From Parerythrobacter_A sp963761775 (GTDB lineage Bacteria > Pseudomonadota > Alphaproteobacteria > Sphingomonadales > Sphingomonadaceae): DNA of 64,000 nt. The position numbers and the translations under genes were made by a program. The notes beneath the pieces were generated by a model that saw only the letters and a program-made list of their open reading frames with translations, was not told the DNA's origin and made no database searches. The stretch is from positions 62,001 to 126,000 of the forward strand of contig CAVXIF010000003.1 of the NCBI GenBank assembly GCA_963761775.1, in the 5' to 3' direction. This document shows positions 36,408 through 44,534 of the stretch, piece by piece. Numbering within the stretch: position 1 is the first letter of the stretch; each line of letters begins with the position of its first letter.

Positions 36408-37976
36408 TCAGGCGCGGGGTTCGATACCCGGCTGCTCTTCGGGTGCCGTCGCCACGGGCGCGCCGTTCACATCGTGGGACTTGCCCGCCGTCCGGTCGCC
36501 CTTCGCCAGCTTGAACACTACACCTGACAGCAGCACCAGCGCGATGAGGTTGGGCAACGCCATCGCCGCATTGGAAATGTCGCCCATCCGCCACACCAGA
36601 TCGAGCGGCTGCGATGCGCCTATGAAGATGGCGATGCACCAGATTACGCGCCACGCCATGTGCAGATTGCGCTCGCCCTTCAGCGTGGAACCCGACGTGC
36701 GATCGTAGAGGAAGGTGATCGCCCGCTCGCCGTAGTAGCTCCACGTCAGCAGGGTGGTGAACACGAACAGGATAAGCGCGATACTGGCCACGAAGGTGCC
36801 GATGGGGATGCTGGCGATGGACACCGGGAAGGCAGCGGCAAATGCCCCGCTGGTCATGGCGAAACCGGTCAGGTCGGATTGCCAGGCATGGATAACCTGC
36901 TGCCCGCCGCCGGTAAAATCGCCTTCCACCGTCAGGATGACCAGCGCCGTCATGGTGCAGATGATGATGGTATCGATGAACGTGCCCAGCATTGCCATGC
37001 GGCCCTGCTGCTCTGGATCGTCCGTCTGCGCCACGGCGTGGGCCATCGGGGTGGAGCCTTGCCCGCTCTCGTTGGAAAACAGGCCGCGCGCCGCGCCGAA
37101 CTGGATCGCGATAATCATCGTCGCGCCCAGGAAGCCGCCGCTGGCCGCCTGATAGTTGAACGCGCCGTGAAAGATGCGGGCAAAGGTTTCGGGCATGTCC
37201 TGAATGTCGAGCAGGATGGCGATAACGGCCATGACGATATACGCCATCGCCATGAACGGAATGATCTTTTCCGCGATGGAACCAATCGACTTGATGCCGC
37301 CGATGATGACAATGAAGACCAGCACGGCGACGATCAGCCCGCCAAGCCATTCCTCGATACCGAACAGCTCGTTCAGCCCGTCGGCCACCGCGTTGGACTG
37401 GATGGCGTTGCCGGTAACAAGCGCGGAGAACAGCGCGCCGATGCAAAACACGATGGCGAGCCAGGTGTATTTCTTGCCCAGCCCCATCATGATGTAGGTC
37501 ATCGGCCCGCCGCGATAGGAACCATCCGCCGTTTTCTCGCGGAAGCGGATGGCGAGCGAGCCTTCCGCAAAACCAAGCGCCATGCCGACGATGGCAGTGA
37601 TCCACATCCAGAAAATCGCGCCCGGTCCGCCCAGCGTGATGGCCGTGGCAACACCGGCAAGGTTGCCCGTGCCGACCTGGCCCGACAATGCAGTGGAAAG
37701 CGCGGCGAAAGGCGAAATCTCGCCCGAACCGCTGCCCTTGCGGCCGGTGAAAAGCCCCTTGAACGCGCTACCCAGCTGGCGCAGCGGATAGAACCGCAGG
37801 CCGACCATCATGTAAAGTCCGATGCCGAACAGCACGAGCACCATTGGCGGCAGCGGCAGGATGACATCACCGTTCCAGGTGCCGCCCCAGATGAAATTGG
37901 AAACATTGGTCACGGGCGCGATCAGGCGCTCGCTCAAGGGCAGTGCTTCCGTCGCTACGCCGGTTGCTGCGCTCAT
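36408..37976 (-). CDS. Alanine/glycine:cation symporter (AgcS family)
   Basis: A 522-residue inner-membrane carrier taking up alanine or glycine with sodium or protons. The family signature is clear: GSGSGEISPFAALSTALSGQ followed by VGTGNLAGVATAI, then GGPGAIFWMWITAIVGMA, and later FSNESGQGSTPMAHA and TWSYYGERA. About eleven helices. ATG 37976 (MSAATGVA) is preferred over a longer basic frame. It lies between tRNA-Trp and secE on the opposite strand and ends at a bidirectional terminator. Confidence 0.93.
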   Translation of the reverse strand: MSAATGVATEALPLSERLIAPVTNVSNFIWGGTWNGDVILPLPPMVLVLFGIGLYMMVGLRFYPLRQLGSAFKGLFTGRKGSGSGEISPFAALSTALSGQVGTGNLAGVATAITLGGPGAIFWMWITAIVGMALGFAEGSLAIRFREKTADGSYRGGPMTYIMMGLGKKYTWLAIVFCIGALFSALVTGNAIQSNAVADGLNELFGIEEWLGGLIVAVLVFIVIIGGIKSIGSIAEKIIPFMAMAYIVMAVIAILLDIQDMPETFARIFHGAFNYQAASGGFLGATMIIAIQFGAARGLFSNESGQGSTPMAHAVAQTDDPEQQGRMAMLGTFIDTIIICTMTALVILTVEGDFTGGGQQVIHAWQSDLTGFAMTSGAFAAAFPVSIASIPIGTFVASIALILFVFTTLLTWSYYGERAITFLYDRTSGSTLKGERNLHMAWRVIWCIAIFIGASQPLDLVWRMGDISNAAMALPNLIALVLLSGVVFKLAKGDRTAGKSHDVNGAPVATAPEEQPGIEPRA

Positions 37977-38271
37977 CGTGTCTTCCCCTGTGCGGCCGGT
38001 CCGGCCATCCCCGTAAACCCTGCTGGCTAGAGCGCGCCATGCGTGGCTGCAACGTCTTTTTGCGCGCGGCGCATACGCCACGCCTTGCCTTTGCGCTATG
38101 CGCGGACTAGATGGCTTTCCCATAATCTACATCGGAGAAATGCTTCGCCCTCCCGGATATCTTGCCGGGGCGGCGCGGAGACCTACCCGAAACGCATGTT
38201 CGATTTGAAGTAAAGCGCAGGTGGCTTTCCGGTCGCTGGCAATAAACAGGACGCGAGGCAGGACCAAAGCG

Positions 38272-38481
38272 ATGGCCGACGAAAAGAAACGCAAGACCTC
38301 ACCGGCGGAATTCGTCAATCAGGTCCGCAGCGAGACCAGCAAGGTTATCTGGCCGACTCGTCAGGAAACGATTACGACCGCTATTTTCGTGGGTATATTC
38401 GTGCTTTTGCTTTCGCTGTTCTTTCTGGGCATTGACAGTGCGTTCAGCGCGGTGGTCGGCTGGCTGCTGACGCTGGCTTGA
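38272..38481 (+). CDS. secE: Preprotein translocase subunit SecE
   Basis: A 69-residue inner-membrane protein, the small essential partner of SecY. It has the family core VNQVRSETSKVIWPTRQETI followed by one membrane helix (TTAIFVGIFVLLLSLFFLGI), as expected for the short single-helix form. ATG 38272 starts MADEKKRK. It is followed after 99 bases by nusG, as in most bacteria. Confidence 0.95.
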   Translation: MADEKKRKTSPAEFVNQVRSETSKVIWPTRQETITTAIFVGIFVLLLSLFFLGIDSAFSAVVGWLLTLA

Positions 38482-38509
38482 GCTGCAAAAAAGCGGCTCT
38501 GGGCCTAAA

Positions 38510-38552
38510 CTTCCCTAAACTTCCAACGCGCTTCCAACGCACTTCCAACTTC
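38510..38552 (+). repeat. Short imperfect tandem repeats in the nusG leader
   Basis: The motif (A)CTTCCAACG(C) or close variants occurs four times with 10-12 base spacing (ACTTCCCTAA, ACTTCCAACGCG, CTTCCAACGCA, CTTCCAACTTCG) in the 99-base gap between secE and nusG. A small hairpin with an A-rich loop (38480-38499) precedes it. The role is unknown. Confidence 0.55.
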
Positions 38553-38580
38553 GCAACTCGACATCAAGCTAAGGATTACA

Positions 38581-39117
38581 ATGGCCCGCTGGTATATCAT
38601 TCACGCCTATTCCGGTTTCGAGAACAAGGTGCGCGATACGATCCTGAGCGAGGCCGAACGGCTGGGGCTGAGCGAGGCGGTGGAAGAGGTCGAGGTGCCG
38701 GTGGAAACCATCACCGAGATCAAGCGCGGCAAGAAGGTGCAGACCGAACGCAAGTTTATGCCCGGCTACGTGCTGGCCAAGCTGACCATGACCGACGATG
38801 TCTATCACCTCGTCAAGAACACGCCAAAGGTCACCGGTTTCCTCGGCAATGACAACAAGCCGCAGGCCATCAGCGAGCGCGAGGCGGCGCGTTATTTCGG
38901 CGGCATGGAAGAAGCCAAGTCCGCGCCCAAGAAAGAGATCCACGTCGATTACGAGATCGGCGATCAGGTCAAAGTGCTGGACGGCCCCTTCGCCAGCTTC
39001 AACGGCGTGGTCGAGGAACTCGATTTCGACAAGGCCAAGGTCAAGGTCAGCGTCAGCATTTTCGGCCGCGCGACCCCGGTGGAACTGGACTTCGAACAGG
39101 TCGAACTGGTCAAGTAG
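38581..39117 (+). CDS. nusG: Transcription termination/antitermination protein NusG
   Basis: A 178-residue transcription factor that binds RNA polymerase and links it to Rho or the ribosome. The NGN domain starts ARWYIIHAYSGFENKVRDTI and includes RKFMPGYVLAKLTMTDDVYH and GFLGNDNKPQAISE. The C-terminal KOW domain is seen as GDQVKVLDGPFASFNGVVEE and ends FEQVELVK. The length is standard. The usual next genes rplK and rplA lie 1.9 kb further on, separated by a histidine kinase on the other strand. Confidence 0.97.
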   Translation: MARWYIIHAYSGFENKVRDTILSEAERLGLSEAVEEVEVPVETITEIKRGKKVQTERKFMPGYVLAKLTMTDDVYHLVKNTPKVTGFLGNDNKPQAISEREAARYFGGMEEAKSAPKKEIHVDYEIGDQVKVLDGPFASFNGVVEELDFDKAKVKVSVSIFGRATPVELDFEQVELVK

Positions 39118-39129
39118 GGCGCGCTGTCC

Positions 39130-40753
39130 TCACCGCTCCAGCGCGTAGGTCGCGACGGCTTGGGCCAGTGCGTCCAGCGTGACCGGTTTGGCGAGGTGGT
39201 GTTGCATTCCTGCGGCGCGGCACGCGGCGATGTCGTCTTCGTAGCAGTTGGCGGTCAGCGCCACGATCGGCACGATTTCGGCGGCATCTCGCCCGTCCGA
39301 CGTCTCTGCCGCGCGGATGCGGCGGGTGGCTTCCAGCCCGTCCATCACCGGCATCTGCACATCCATCAGCGCCAGCGCATAGGGACGGCCCTCGGCCCAG
39401 GCGACCGCCACCATCGCGACCGCTTCCTCGCCGTTTTGGGCAAGGTCGGCGGCGATGCCGGATTGCTCCAGCATCGCCATGATGAGCATCTGGTTGATGT
39501 CGTGATCCTCCGCCACCAGCACCCGCGGGCCGGACGGCGCAGGCGCTGTCGGTGAGGCGGGTATGGCAGACGCAGCGTCGTCCGCAACGCGGTCTGTCGA
39601 CAGGGTCAGCGGCAGCTCGACGGTAAAGGTCGAGCCTTCACCCGGCACGCTGTCCAATGCGATGGTGCCGCCCATCAGCTCGACCAGTTGCGAGGTGATC
39701 GCCAGCCCCAGCCCGGTGCCGCCATATTTGCGCGCGGTGGTGCCGTCCTCCTGCGCGAATTGCTGGAAGATCGCCGCTTGCTTGTCCGGCGCGATACCGC
39801 ATCCGGTGTCGCTAACCGCCAGCGCCATGCGCGTGCCGTCCGCCACGCTGCGTGCCGACAGGCGGATGTGCCCCGTCTCGGTGAACTTGGCCGCATTGCC
39901 GAGAAGATTGAAGACGATCTGCCGCAGGCGAAGCGGATCGGTGGTAACGGTACCGGGCAGGGCGGGGTCGACGTCCAGCTCCAGCGCGAGACCCTTCTTC
40001 TGCGCTACCGCCTCGATCAGGCGCAGGCTGGTTCGCAGCTTGTGGGCCAGCTCGACCGGAGCACTCTGCAGTTCCATCTGTCCCGCCTCGATCTTCGCCA
40101 TGTCGAGGATATCGTTGAGCAATTGCATCATCGCCTGCCCGCTATCGGCAATCATCTGCGCATAGCCACGTTGGCTCGTGGTCAGGTCGCCCGCCAGCAT
40201 CAGGTCGGCAAAGCCCAGCACCCCGTTCATCGGCGTACGAATCTCGTGGCTCATATTTGCGAGGAACGCCGATTTCGCCTTGGTTGCATCCTCTGCGCGC
40301 TGCCGGGCCTTGCGCAGCTTCGCTTCGACCGCCTTTGTTCCGGTGATGTCGATATTGATGCCGACGAAGCCCAGTACCACGCCTTCTTCGTCGATATCGG
40401 GCGCGCCGATGGTGTCGACCCAGACGATCGAACCGTCAGACCGTTTCCAGCGCCAGGTTTCTCGGAAATTTCTGCGCGCCTCGACTGCGGCGATCCACGC
40501 GCCGAACACACGGTCGCGGTCGTCGGGGTGAATGGCATCGGCCCATTGCGGCCCGCGCCATTCGTCGTTGCGCATCCCCGTCAATTCGAGGAAATGCTCG
40601 TTCACATAGGTCGCATCGCCCTTTGCATCGGTCTGCCAGATGCCGGCCGGGGCAACGTCGGCAAGTACCTTGGAACGCGCGCGCCGGGTCGATGGTGAAG
40701 CCGGGGTGGTCGGTGGCGCGCTGCTGCGGCGCGATGGGCGTGTGTATCGTCAT
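39130..40753 (-). CDS. PAS hybrid histidine kinase with receiver (one-base frameshift)
   Basis: About 540 residues once repaired. Order: PAS domain (APAGIWQTDAKGDATYVNEH onwards) with a PAC end (GFVGINIDITGTK), HisKA box with the His in FLANMSHEIRTPMNG, ATPase with NLLGNAAKFTE, DTGCGIAPDK and GGTGLGLAI, and a receiver with ALMDVQMPVMDG. No membrane segment, so a cytoplasmic sensor. The first 27 residues (MTIHTPIAPQQ to DPARAF) are in another frame. Removing one C near 40672 gives ARAF-KVLADVAPAG. The span is 3n+1. It lies convergent to nusG and splits the nusG-rplK neighbourhood. No response regulator is adjacent. Confidence 0.85.
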
Positions 40754-41017
40754 GCCCGCTCCACTAGCGCAGGAAAGTTCGCATTCGGCGGACGCGACCC
40801 TACGCATTTGTACGGACTCGCAAGGCGCTTTCCTGCGGCGCGCCGCTCCGCTACCACTGCCACACCACTTGCAAAAGTGGCGCTGCGCGCTATGTGCGCA
40901 GCCTTTCCGGACATATGCGGGAAAAACCTACGCGGAAGGCGGATCATACCGCTGCTCGACCGCTAACCATGCGCCCTGTTGCCTATGCAGCGGGGCAACA
41001 GTGAGAAGGAGGCCATC

Positions 41018-41449
41018 ATGGCCAAGAAGATCGACGGCTATATCAAGCTGCAGGTGCCTGCGGGCGCTGCCAATCCAAGTCCGCCCATCGGCCCCGCTCT
41101 GGGCCAGCGCGGCGTCAATATCATGGAATTCTGCAAGGCGTTCAATGCCGCGACCGGCGACATGGAAAAGAACATGCCGATCCCGACCACCATCACGGTG
41201 TTCGCCGATCGTAGTTTCACCTTCACCACCAAGACCCCGCCCGCCAGCTTCCTGATCAAGAAATCGGCCAAGCTGAAATCGGGTTCGGCGGAACCGGGCA
41301 AGGTCGTGGCCGGCACGATCAAGCGGTCGCAGCTGTCGGAAATCGCCGAACAGAAATTCGCCGACCTGAATGCAAACGACATCGAACAGGCCACCAAGAT
41401 CATCGAAGGCAGCGCGCGTTCGATGGGCCTCGACGTGGTGGAGGGCTGA
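41018..41449 (+). CDS. rplK: 50S ribosomal protein L11
   Basis: A 143-residue ribosomal protein of the GTPase-associated centre. The N-terminus reads KIDGYIKLQVPAGAANPSPP then IGPALGQRGVN, with the Pro-rich segment of L11, and the C-terminal RNA-binding domain has MEKNMPIPTTITVF and SARSMGLDVVE. A strong GAAGGAGG ribosome site (41005-41012) precedes ATG 41018. The 264 bases before it carry the promoter and leader, with a possible TTGCAA-N16-TATGTG promoter near 40870. rplA starts one base after its stop. Confidence 0.97.
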   Translation: MAKKIDGYIKLQVPAGAANPSPPIGPALGQRGVNIMEFCKAFNAATGDMEKNMPIPTTITVFADRSFTFTTKTPPASFLIKKSAKLKSGSAEPGKVVAGTIKRSQLSEIAEQKFADLNANDIEQATKIIEGSARSMGLDVVEG

Positions 41450-41450
41450 C

Positions 41451-42141
41451 ATGAAACAGACCAAGAAACAGCAGACCGTCGCCAAGCTCGACAGCGAAAA
41501 GCTCTACACTGTGGACGAAGCCATCGCCACGCTGCGGACGCACAAGGCGAAGTTCGACGAGACGGTGGAAATCGCGCTCAACCTGGGCGTCGATCCGCGG
41601 CATGCGGACCAGCAGGTGCGCGGCATGGTGTCGCTGCCGTCGGGTACGGGCAAGGACATCAAGGTTGCCGTGTTCGCGCGCGGCGACAATGCCGAGAAGG
41701 CCACCGCGGCTGGCGCCGACAAGGTGGGCGCCGAAGACCTGATGGAAGCCATGCAGGGCGGCGATCTGGACTATGACCGCGTGATCGCCACGCCCGACAT
41801 GATGGGCGTCGTCGGTCGTCTCGGCAAGCTGCTCGGTCCCAAAGGGCCTGATGCCCAACCCGAAGCTGGGCACGGTCACGCCAAACGTCGAACAGGCCGT
41901 GAAGGACGCCAAGGGCGGACAGGTCGAGTTCCGCGTCGAGAAGGCAGGCATCGTCCATAGCGGCATCGGCAAGCTGAGTTTCGACGATGCGGCGCTGAAG
42001 GCCAATTTCGAAGCGCTGACGCAGGCCATCGTCAAGGCAAAGCCGACGGGTGCCAAGGGCAAATATGTGCAAAAGGCATCGCTGACCAGCACGATGGGCC
42101 CTGGCCTCAAGCTGGACCTGGCGGAAATCGAAGGCGCGTAA
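41451..42141 (+). CDS. rplA: 50S ribosomal protein L1 (one-base frameshift)
   Basis: A ribosomal protein of the L1 stalk, 229 residues when one base is removed. The first frame runs from MKQTKKQQTVAKLDSEK to GRLGKLLGPKG, and the second from LMPNPKLGTVTPNVEQAVKD to the end. The invariant family text GPKGLMPNPK is broken exactly at CCCAAAGGGCCTG (41838-41850): with AA instead of AAA it reads correctly. L1 loss is highly unusual in bacteria, the rest is perfectly conserved, and no second rplA is visible, so this is almost certainly a sequencing error. Confidence 0.95.
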
Positions 42142-42177
42142 TTCGCTTTTGTCCTACAATGCAGAAGCTGACATTGA

Positions 42178-42210
42178 GGGGCCGGGAGAGTGATCTTCCG
42201 GCCCCTTTTT
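42178..42210 (+). terminator. Rho-independent terminator after rplA
   Basis: An eight-pair GC-rich stem (GGGGCCGG at 42178-42185 with CCGGCCCC at 42198-42205), extended by two weaker pairs, is followed by TTTTT (42206-42210). It lies 37 bases after the rplA stop and shows that rplJ and rplL are not part of this transcript. Confidence 0.88.
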
Positions 42211-42307
42211 CGTTTGTGTGCCGTCGCGGCACGGAAGCATCCCCATACTGGCGGACACTGCATGCGAGCGGTAAACCGGTGTTCCGCAGACACAGAAAGG
42301 CTCCGCC

Positions 42308-43168
42308 ATGCGCACAACCCGCCCGATTATCGCCAGCCTCGCTGCCCTGTGCGCGCTGGCTGTCGCACCAACCGGCCACGCCGATGTCATTCCCGGCGCA
42401 GCGGCGTCTTCGGCAATCGGACAATCGCCCGTCAGGTTGCGCTATTCCGGCGTGGTCAGATACGAAATCGACGATCAAGTGGCGCTAAGCAACCCGGACG
42501 GATCGACCACGGTATTCGACCGCGATGCCTTTGAAACGCCGATAGTGCCGGGCCGCACGGTCTCGCTAAACTACATCTTCGACGGCAACGATCCCGTATT
42601 TTCCAACCCGTCCTGCGGCAATGGTGGTAGGGTTACCAGCGGCGGTGCGGCATCCGGCCCCTGTTCGCTCAGCGTCAGACCGCAGGTTACCGGCGCGTTA
42701 GGCGGTCCTGTACAGGGCGGAGCCAATGGAGCAAACGCGCCGTTCCTTACCGGGGTCGGCATTTCGAAAGACCCTGTGACGGGCGTGTTCTCGCTCAGCA
42801 CGCCGTCCGAATATCAAATCGGCTTCTTCGATCTGCCGAAATACCAGTATGACAGTAGCAGCCGTTCCATTCTCGGACTGGAACGCACATGCTTCGATTT
42901 CCAGATTTGCCCGAACGACATTGCGACGGCAACCGATGGACGTATTCGGTTCGATTTGCTGGCGCATGGCGATTTCAACAATTCCGTGGTGCCTTTCAGC
43001 GAAGGCTACCGCGCGGGCCGCGTCGGCTTTCTGGATATTCTGGGCGGCTTCTCGTTCAGCGAACGCGATCCCACGCCCGTCCCAGCACCCGGAATGCTGC
43101 TGCTGTTCGGTCTCGGCGCGTTGACGGTGTTCAACCGCCGCCGGTTTGGCAAGGCCGCCCGCGTTTAG
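42308..43168 (+). CDS. PEP-CTERM-like (PAPG-type) exported protein
   Basis: A 286-residue secreted protein. It has an N-terminal signal peptide (IIASLAALCALAVAPTGHA), a beta-rich middle without a known domain, and a C-terminal sorting tail: VPAPGMLLLFGLGALTVFNR followed by RRFGKAAR. The tail has the proline-led motif, one hydrophobic helix and an Arg cluster of PEP-CTERM proteins, with the PAPG variant in place of PEP. Such proteins are cut by an exosortase and exported to the surface or matrix. No exosortase gene is in the window. The cargo role is unknown. Confidence 0.75.
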   Translation: MRTTRPIIASLAALCALAVAPTGHADVIPGAAASSAIGQSPVRLRYSGVVRYEIDDQVALSNPDGSTTVFDRDAFETPIVPGRTVSLNYIFDGNDPVFSNPSCGNGGRVTSGGAASGPCSLSVRPQVTGALGGPVQGGANGANAPFLTGVGISKDPVTGVFSLSTPSEYQIGFFDLPKYQYDSSSRSILGLERTCFDFQICPNDIATATDGRIRFDLLAHGDFNNSVVPFSEGYRAGRVGFLDILGGFSFSERDPTPVPAPGMLLLFGLGALTVFNRRRFGKAARV

Positions 43169-43707
43169 TCTCGGGCGGTGCGGTCTTCGGTGACCAGCCC
43201 GTCGAACAGCACGCGGTAGTCTTGCATCGCGCGGCGCAGTTCTTCGGTGGTCGCGCCGCCGTCTGCGTTCTTCTGCGCAACTGCATGGGCGTCGCGGTAA
43301 TGCTGCACGAGGCGCGGATAGTGGACCGACAGGTCGGCAGCCTCGCGCTCGAAATTGCTGCGCGGGTAGCCACGCTGCTCCATGACCTCGCCGATCAGCT
43401 GCTGCGCGGTTGTGTTCGCAGCGGCGGGATCGTCGACGAATTGCGCCTGAGCGTCGGTCCAGCGGGCGGTGACTGCGGCCTGTTGTGCCGTGTCCAGCGG
43501 AACGAGGTCATAGCCAGCAACGCGTTTTTGCCGACGCGAAAGGTCGCTTTCCGCCTTGTTCAGCGTGCGTTTGTCGGAAACGGCACGGTCGTATTCTTCG
43601 GGAAATTCGGAGCGCAGGGTATCGCTGCGTCGCTTTTGCCAGAACCAGTAGGAAAAGACGATCAGCGCCAGCACGGCGACGATGATGAGAAGAGTGTTGG
43701 TATCCAT
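43165..43707 (-). CDS. Membrane-anchored protein of unknown function
   Basis: A 180-residue protein with one N-terminal membrane helix (NTLLIIVAVLALIVFSYWFW) followed by a charged, helical cytoplasmic part containing RSEFPEEYDRAVSDKRTLNK, GEVMEQRGYPRSNFE and LSVHYPRLVQHYRDAH. The second half looks like a family seen in many bacteria without known activity. It converges on the PEP-CTERM-like gene, overlapping it by four bases, and is preceded by the CinA-domain gene on the same strand 52 bases upstream of its... opposite end, so it forms its own unit starting at 43707. Confidence 0.6.
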   Translation of the reverse strand: MDTNTLLIIVAVLALIVFSYWFWQKRRSDTLRSEFPEEYDRAVSDKRTLNKAESDLSRRQKRVAGYDLVPLDTAQQAAVTARWTDAQAQFVDDPAAANTTAQQLIGEVMEQRGYPRSNFEREAADLSVHYPRLVQHYRDAHAVAQKNADGGATTEELRRAMQDYRVLFDGLVTEDRTARD

Positions 43708-43759
43708 GAAATGCCCCCGCGTAGTGTGATAACCGAATGAGGAGCGGAGCGGACGGTTC

Positions 43760-44533
43760 CTAAATGCCGCCTGCCGTCAGTGCATACCCCTCGCCCTCAA
43801 GCGCTGCGACCAACGCATCGTAGCACCCTTTCAAGGCGTCCGCTTCGGTCGAGCGCACCACGAAGTTGGCACCGACACGCCCTTCGCGGAAGAACGGGTA
43901 GCTGCCGATCTGGCAATCGTCATGCGCCTGTTCGATGCCGTGCAGCAGCATGGCGACTTCGCTTTCGGGTACGAAGCCGCCGGTCGTCTCGCTTAACAAC
44001 GGCGCGCCGCCTTCCAGCGTGCCGGTCAGCGCGTCGAGCATGCCGGCGGTAATGTGCGGCACGCCTGCCATCAGGTGGATTGCGCCGATGCGGATGCCCG
44101 GCGCGCCGGACATGCGGTTGGGGATTAGCTCTGCCCCTTCGGGCACGCGCGCCATGCGCAGGCGGCCTTCGTTCAGCCCGCCCTTGTCGGCGTAATAGGC
44201 GTCCAGCATAGCGCGGGCCTGCGGATGGATGACCACCGGTACGCCCAGCGCGGCGGCGACGGCATCCACCGTGATGTCGTCATGCGTCGGGCCGATGCCG
44301 CCGGTGGTGAAGAGGTAGTCGTTCGCTTCGCGCAGGGCGTTCACAGCCTCCACGATCCGGTCCTCGATATCGGGCACGACGCGCACCTCGGCAAGGCGGA
44401 TGTTCTGCACCTGAAGCCAGCTGGCGACTTGTCCGATATTCTTGTCATGTGTGCGGCCCGACAGGATCTCGTCGCCGATAACGATCAGCCCTGCGGTGTA
44501 AATGCGTGCATGCGAGGTATTGGTATCGGTCAT
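43760..44533 (-). CDS. CinA-type molybdopterin-binding domain protein
   Basis: A 257-residue protein containing the MoCF/CinA N-terminal domain: YTAGLIVIGDEILSGRTHDK, then YLFTTGGIGPTHDDITVDAV and LMAGVPHITAGMLDAL. It lacks the C-terminal nicotinamide-nucleotide amidase domain of full CinA, so it is a stand-alone version, perhaps a pyrophosphatase acting on ADP-ribose or another nucleotide. ATG 44533 lies one base after the stop of the monooxygenase gene, so the two are translated from one message. Confidence 0.85.
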   Translation of the reverse strand: MTDTNTSHARIYTAGLIVIGDEILSGRTHDKNIGQVASWLQVQNIRLAEVRVVPDIEDRIVEAVNALREANDYLFTTGGIGPTHDDITVDAVAAALGVPVVIHPQARAMLDAYYADKGGLNEGRLRMARVPEGAELIPNRMSGAPGIRIGAIHLMAGVPHITAGMLDALTGTLEGGAPLLSETTGGFVPESEVAMLLHGIEQAHDDCQIGSYPFFREGRVGANFVVRSTEADALKGCYDALVAALEGEGYALTAGGI

Positions 44534-44534
44534 A

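Noticed and set aside
41838..41860. Programmed ribosomal frameshifting in rplA
   Set aside because: No family member is known to use it, no X-XXY-YYZ slippery heptamer with a downstream pseudoknot is apparent, and the same 3n+1 pattern occurs in eight unrelated genes.
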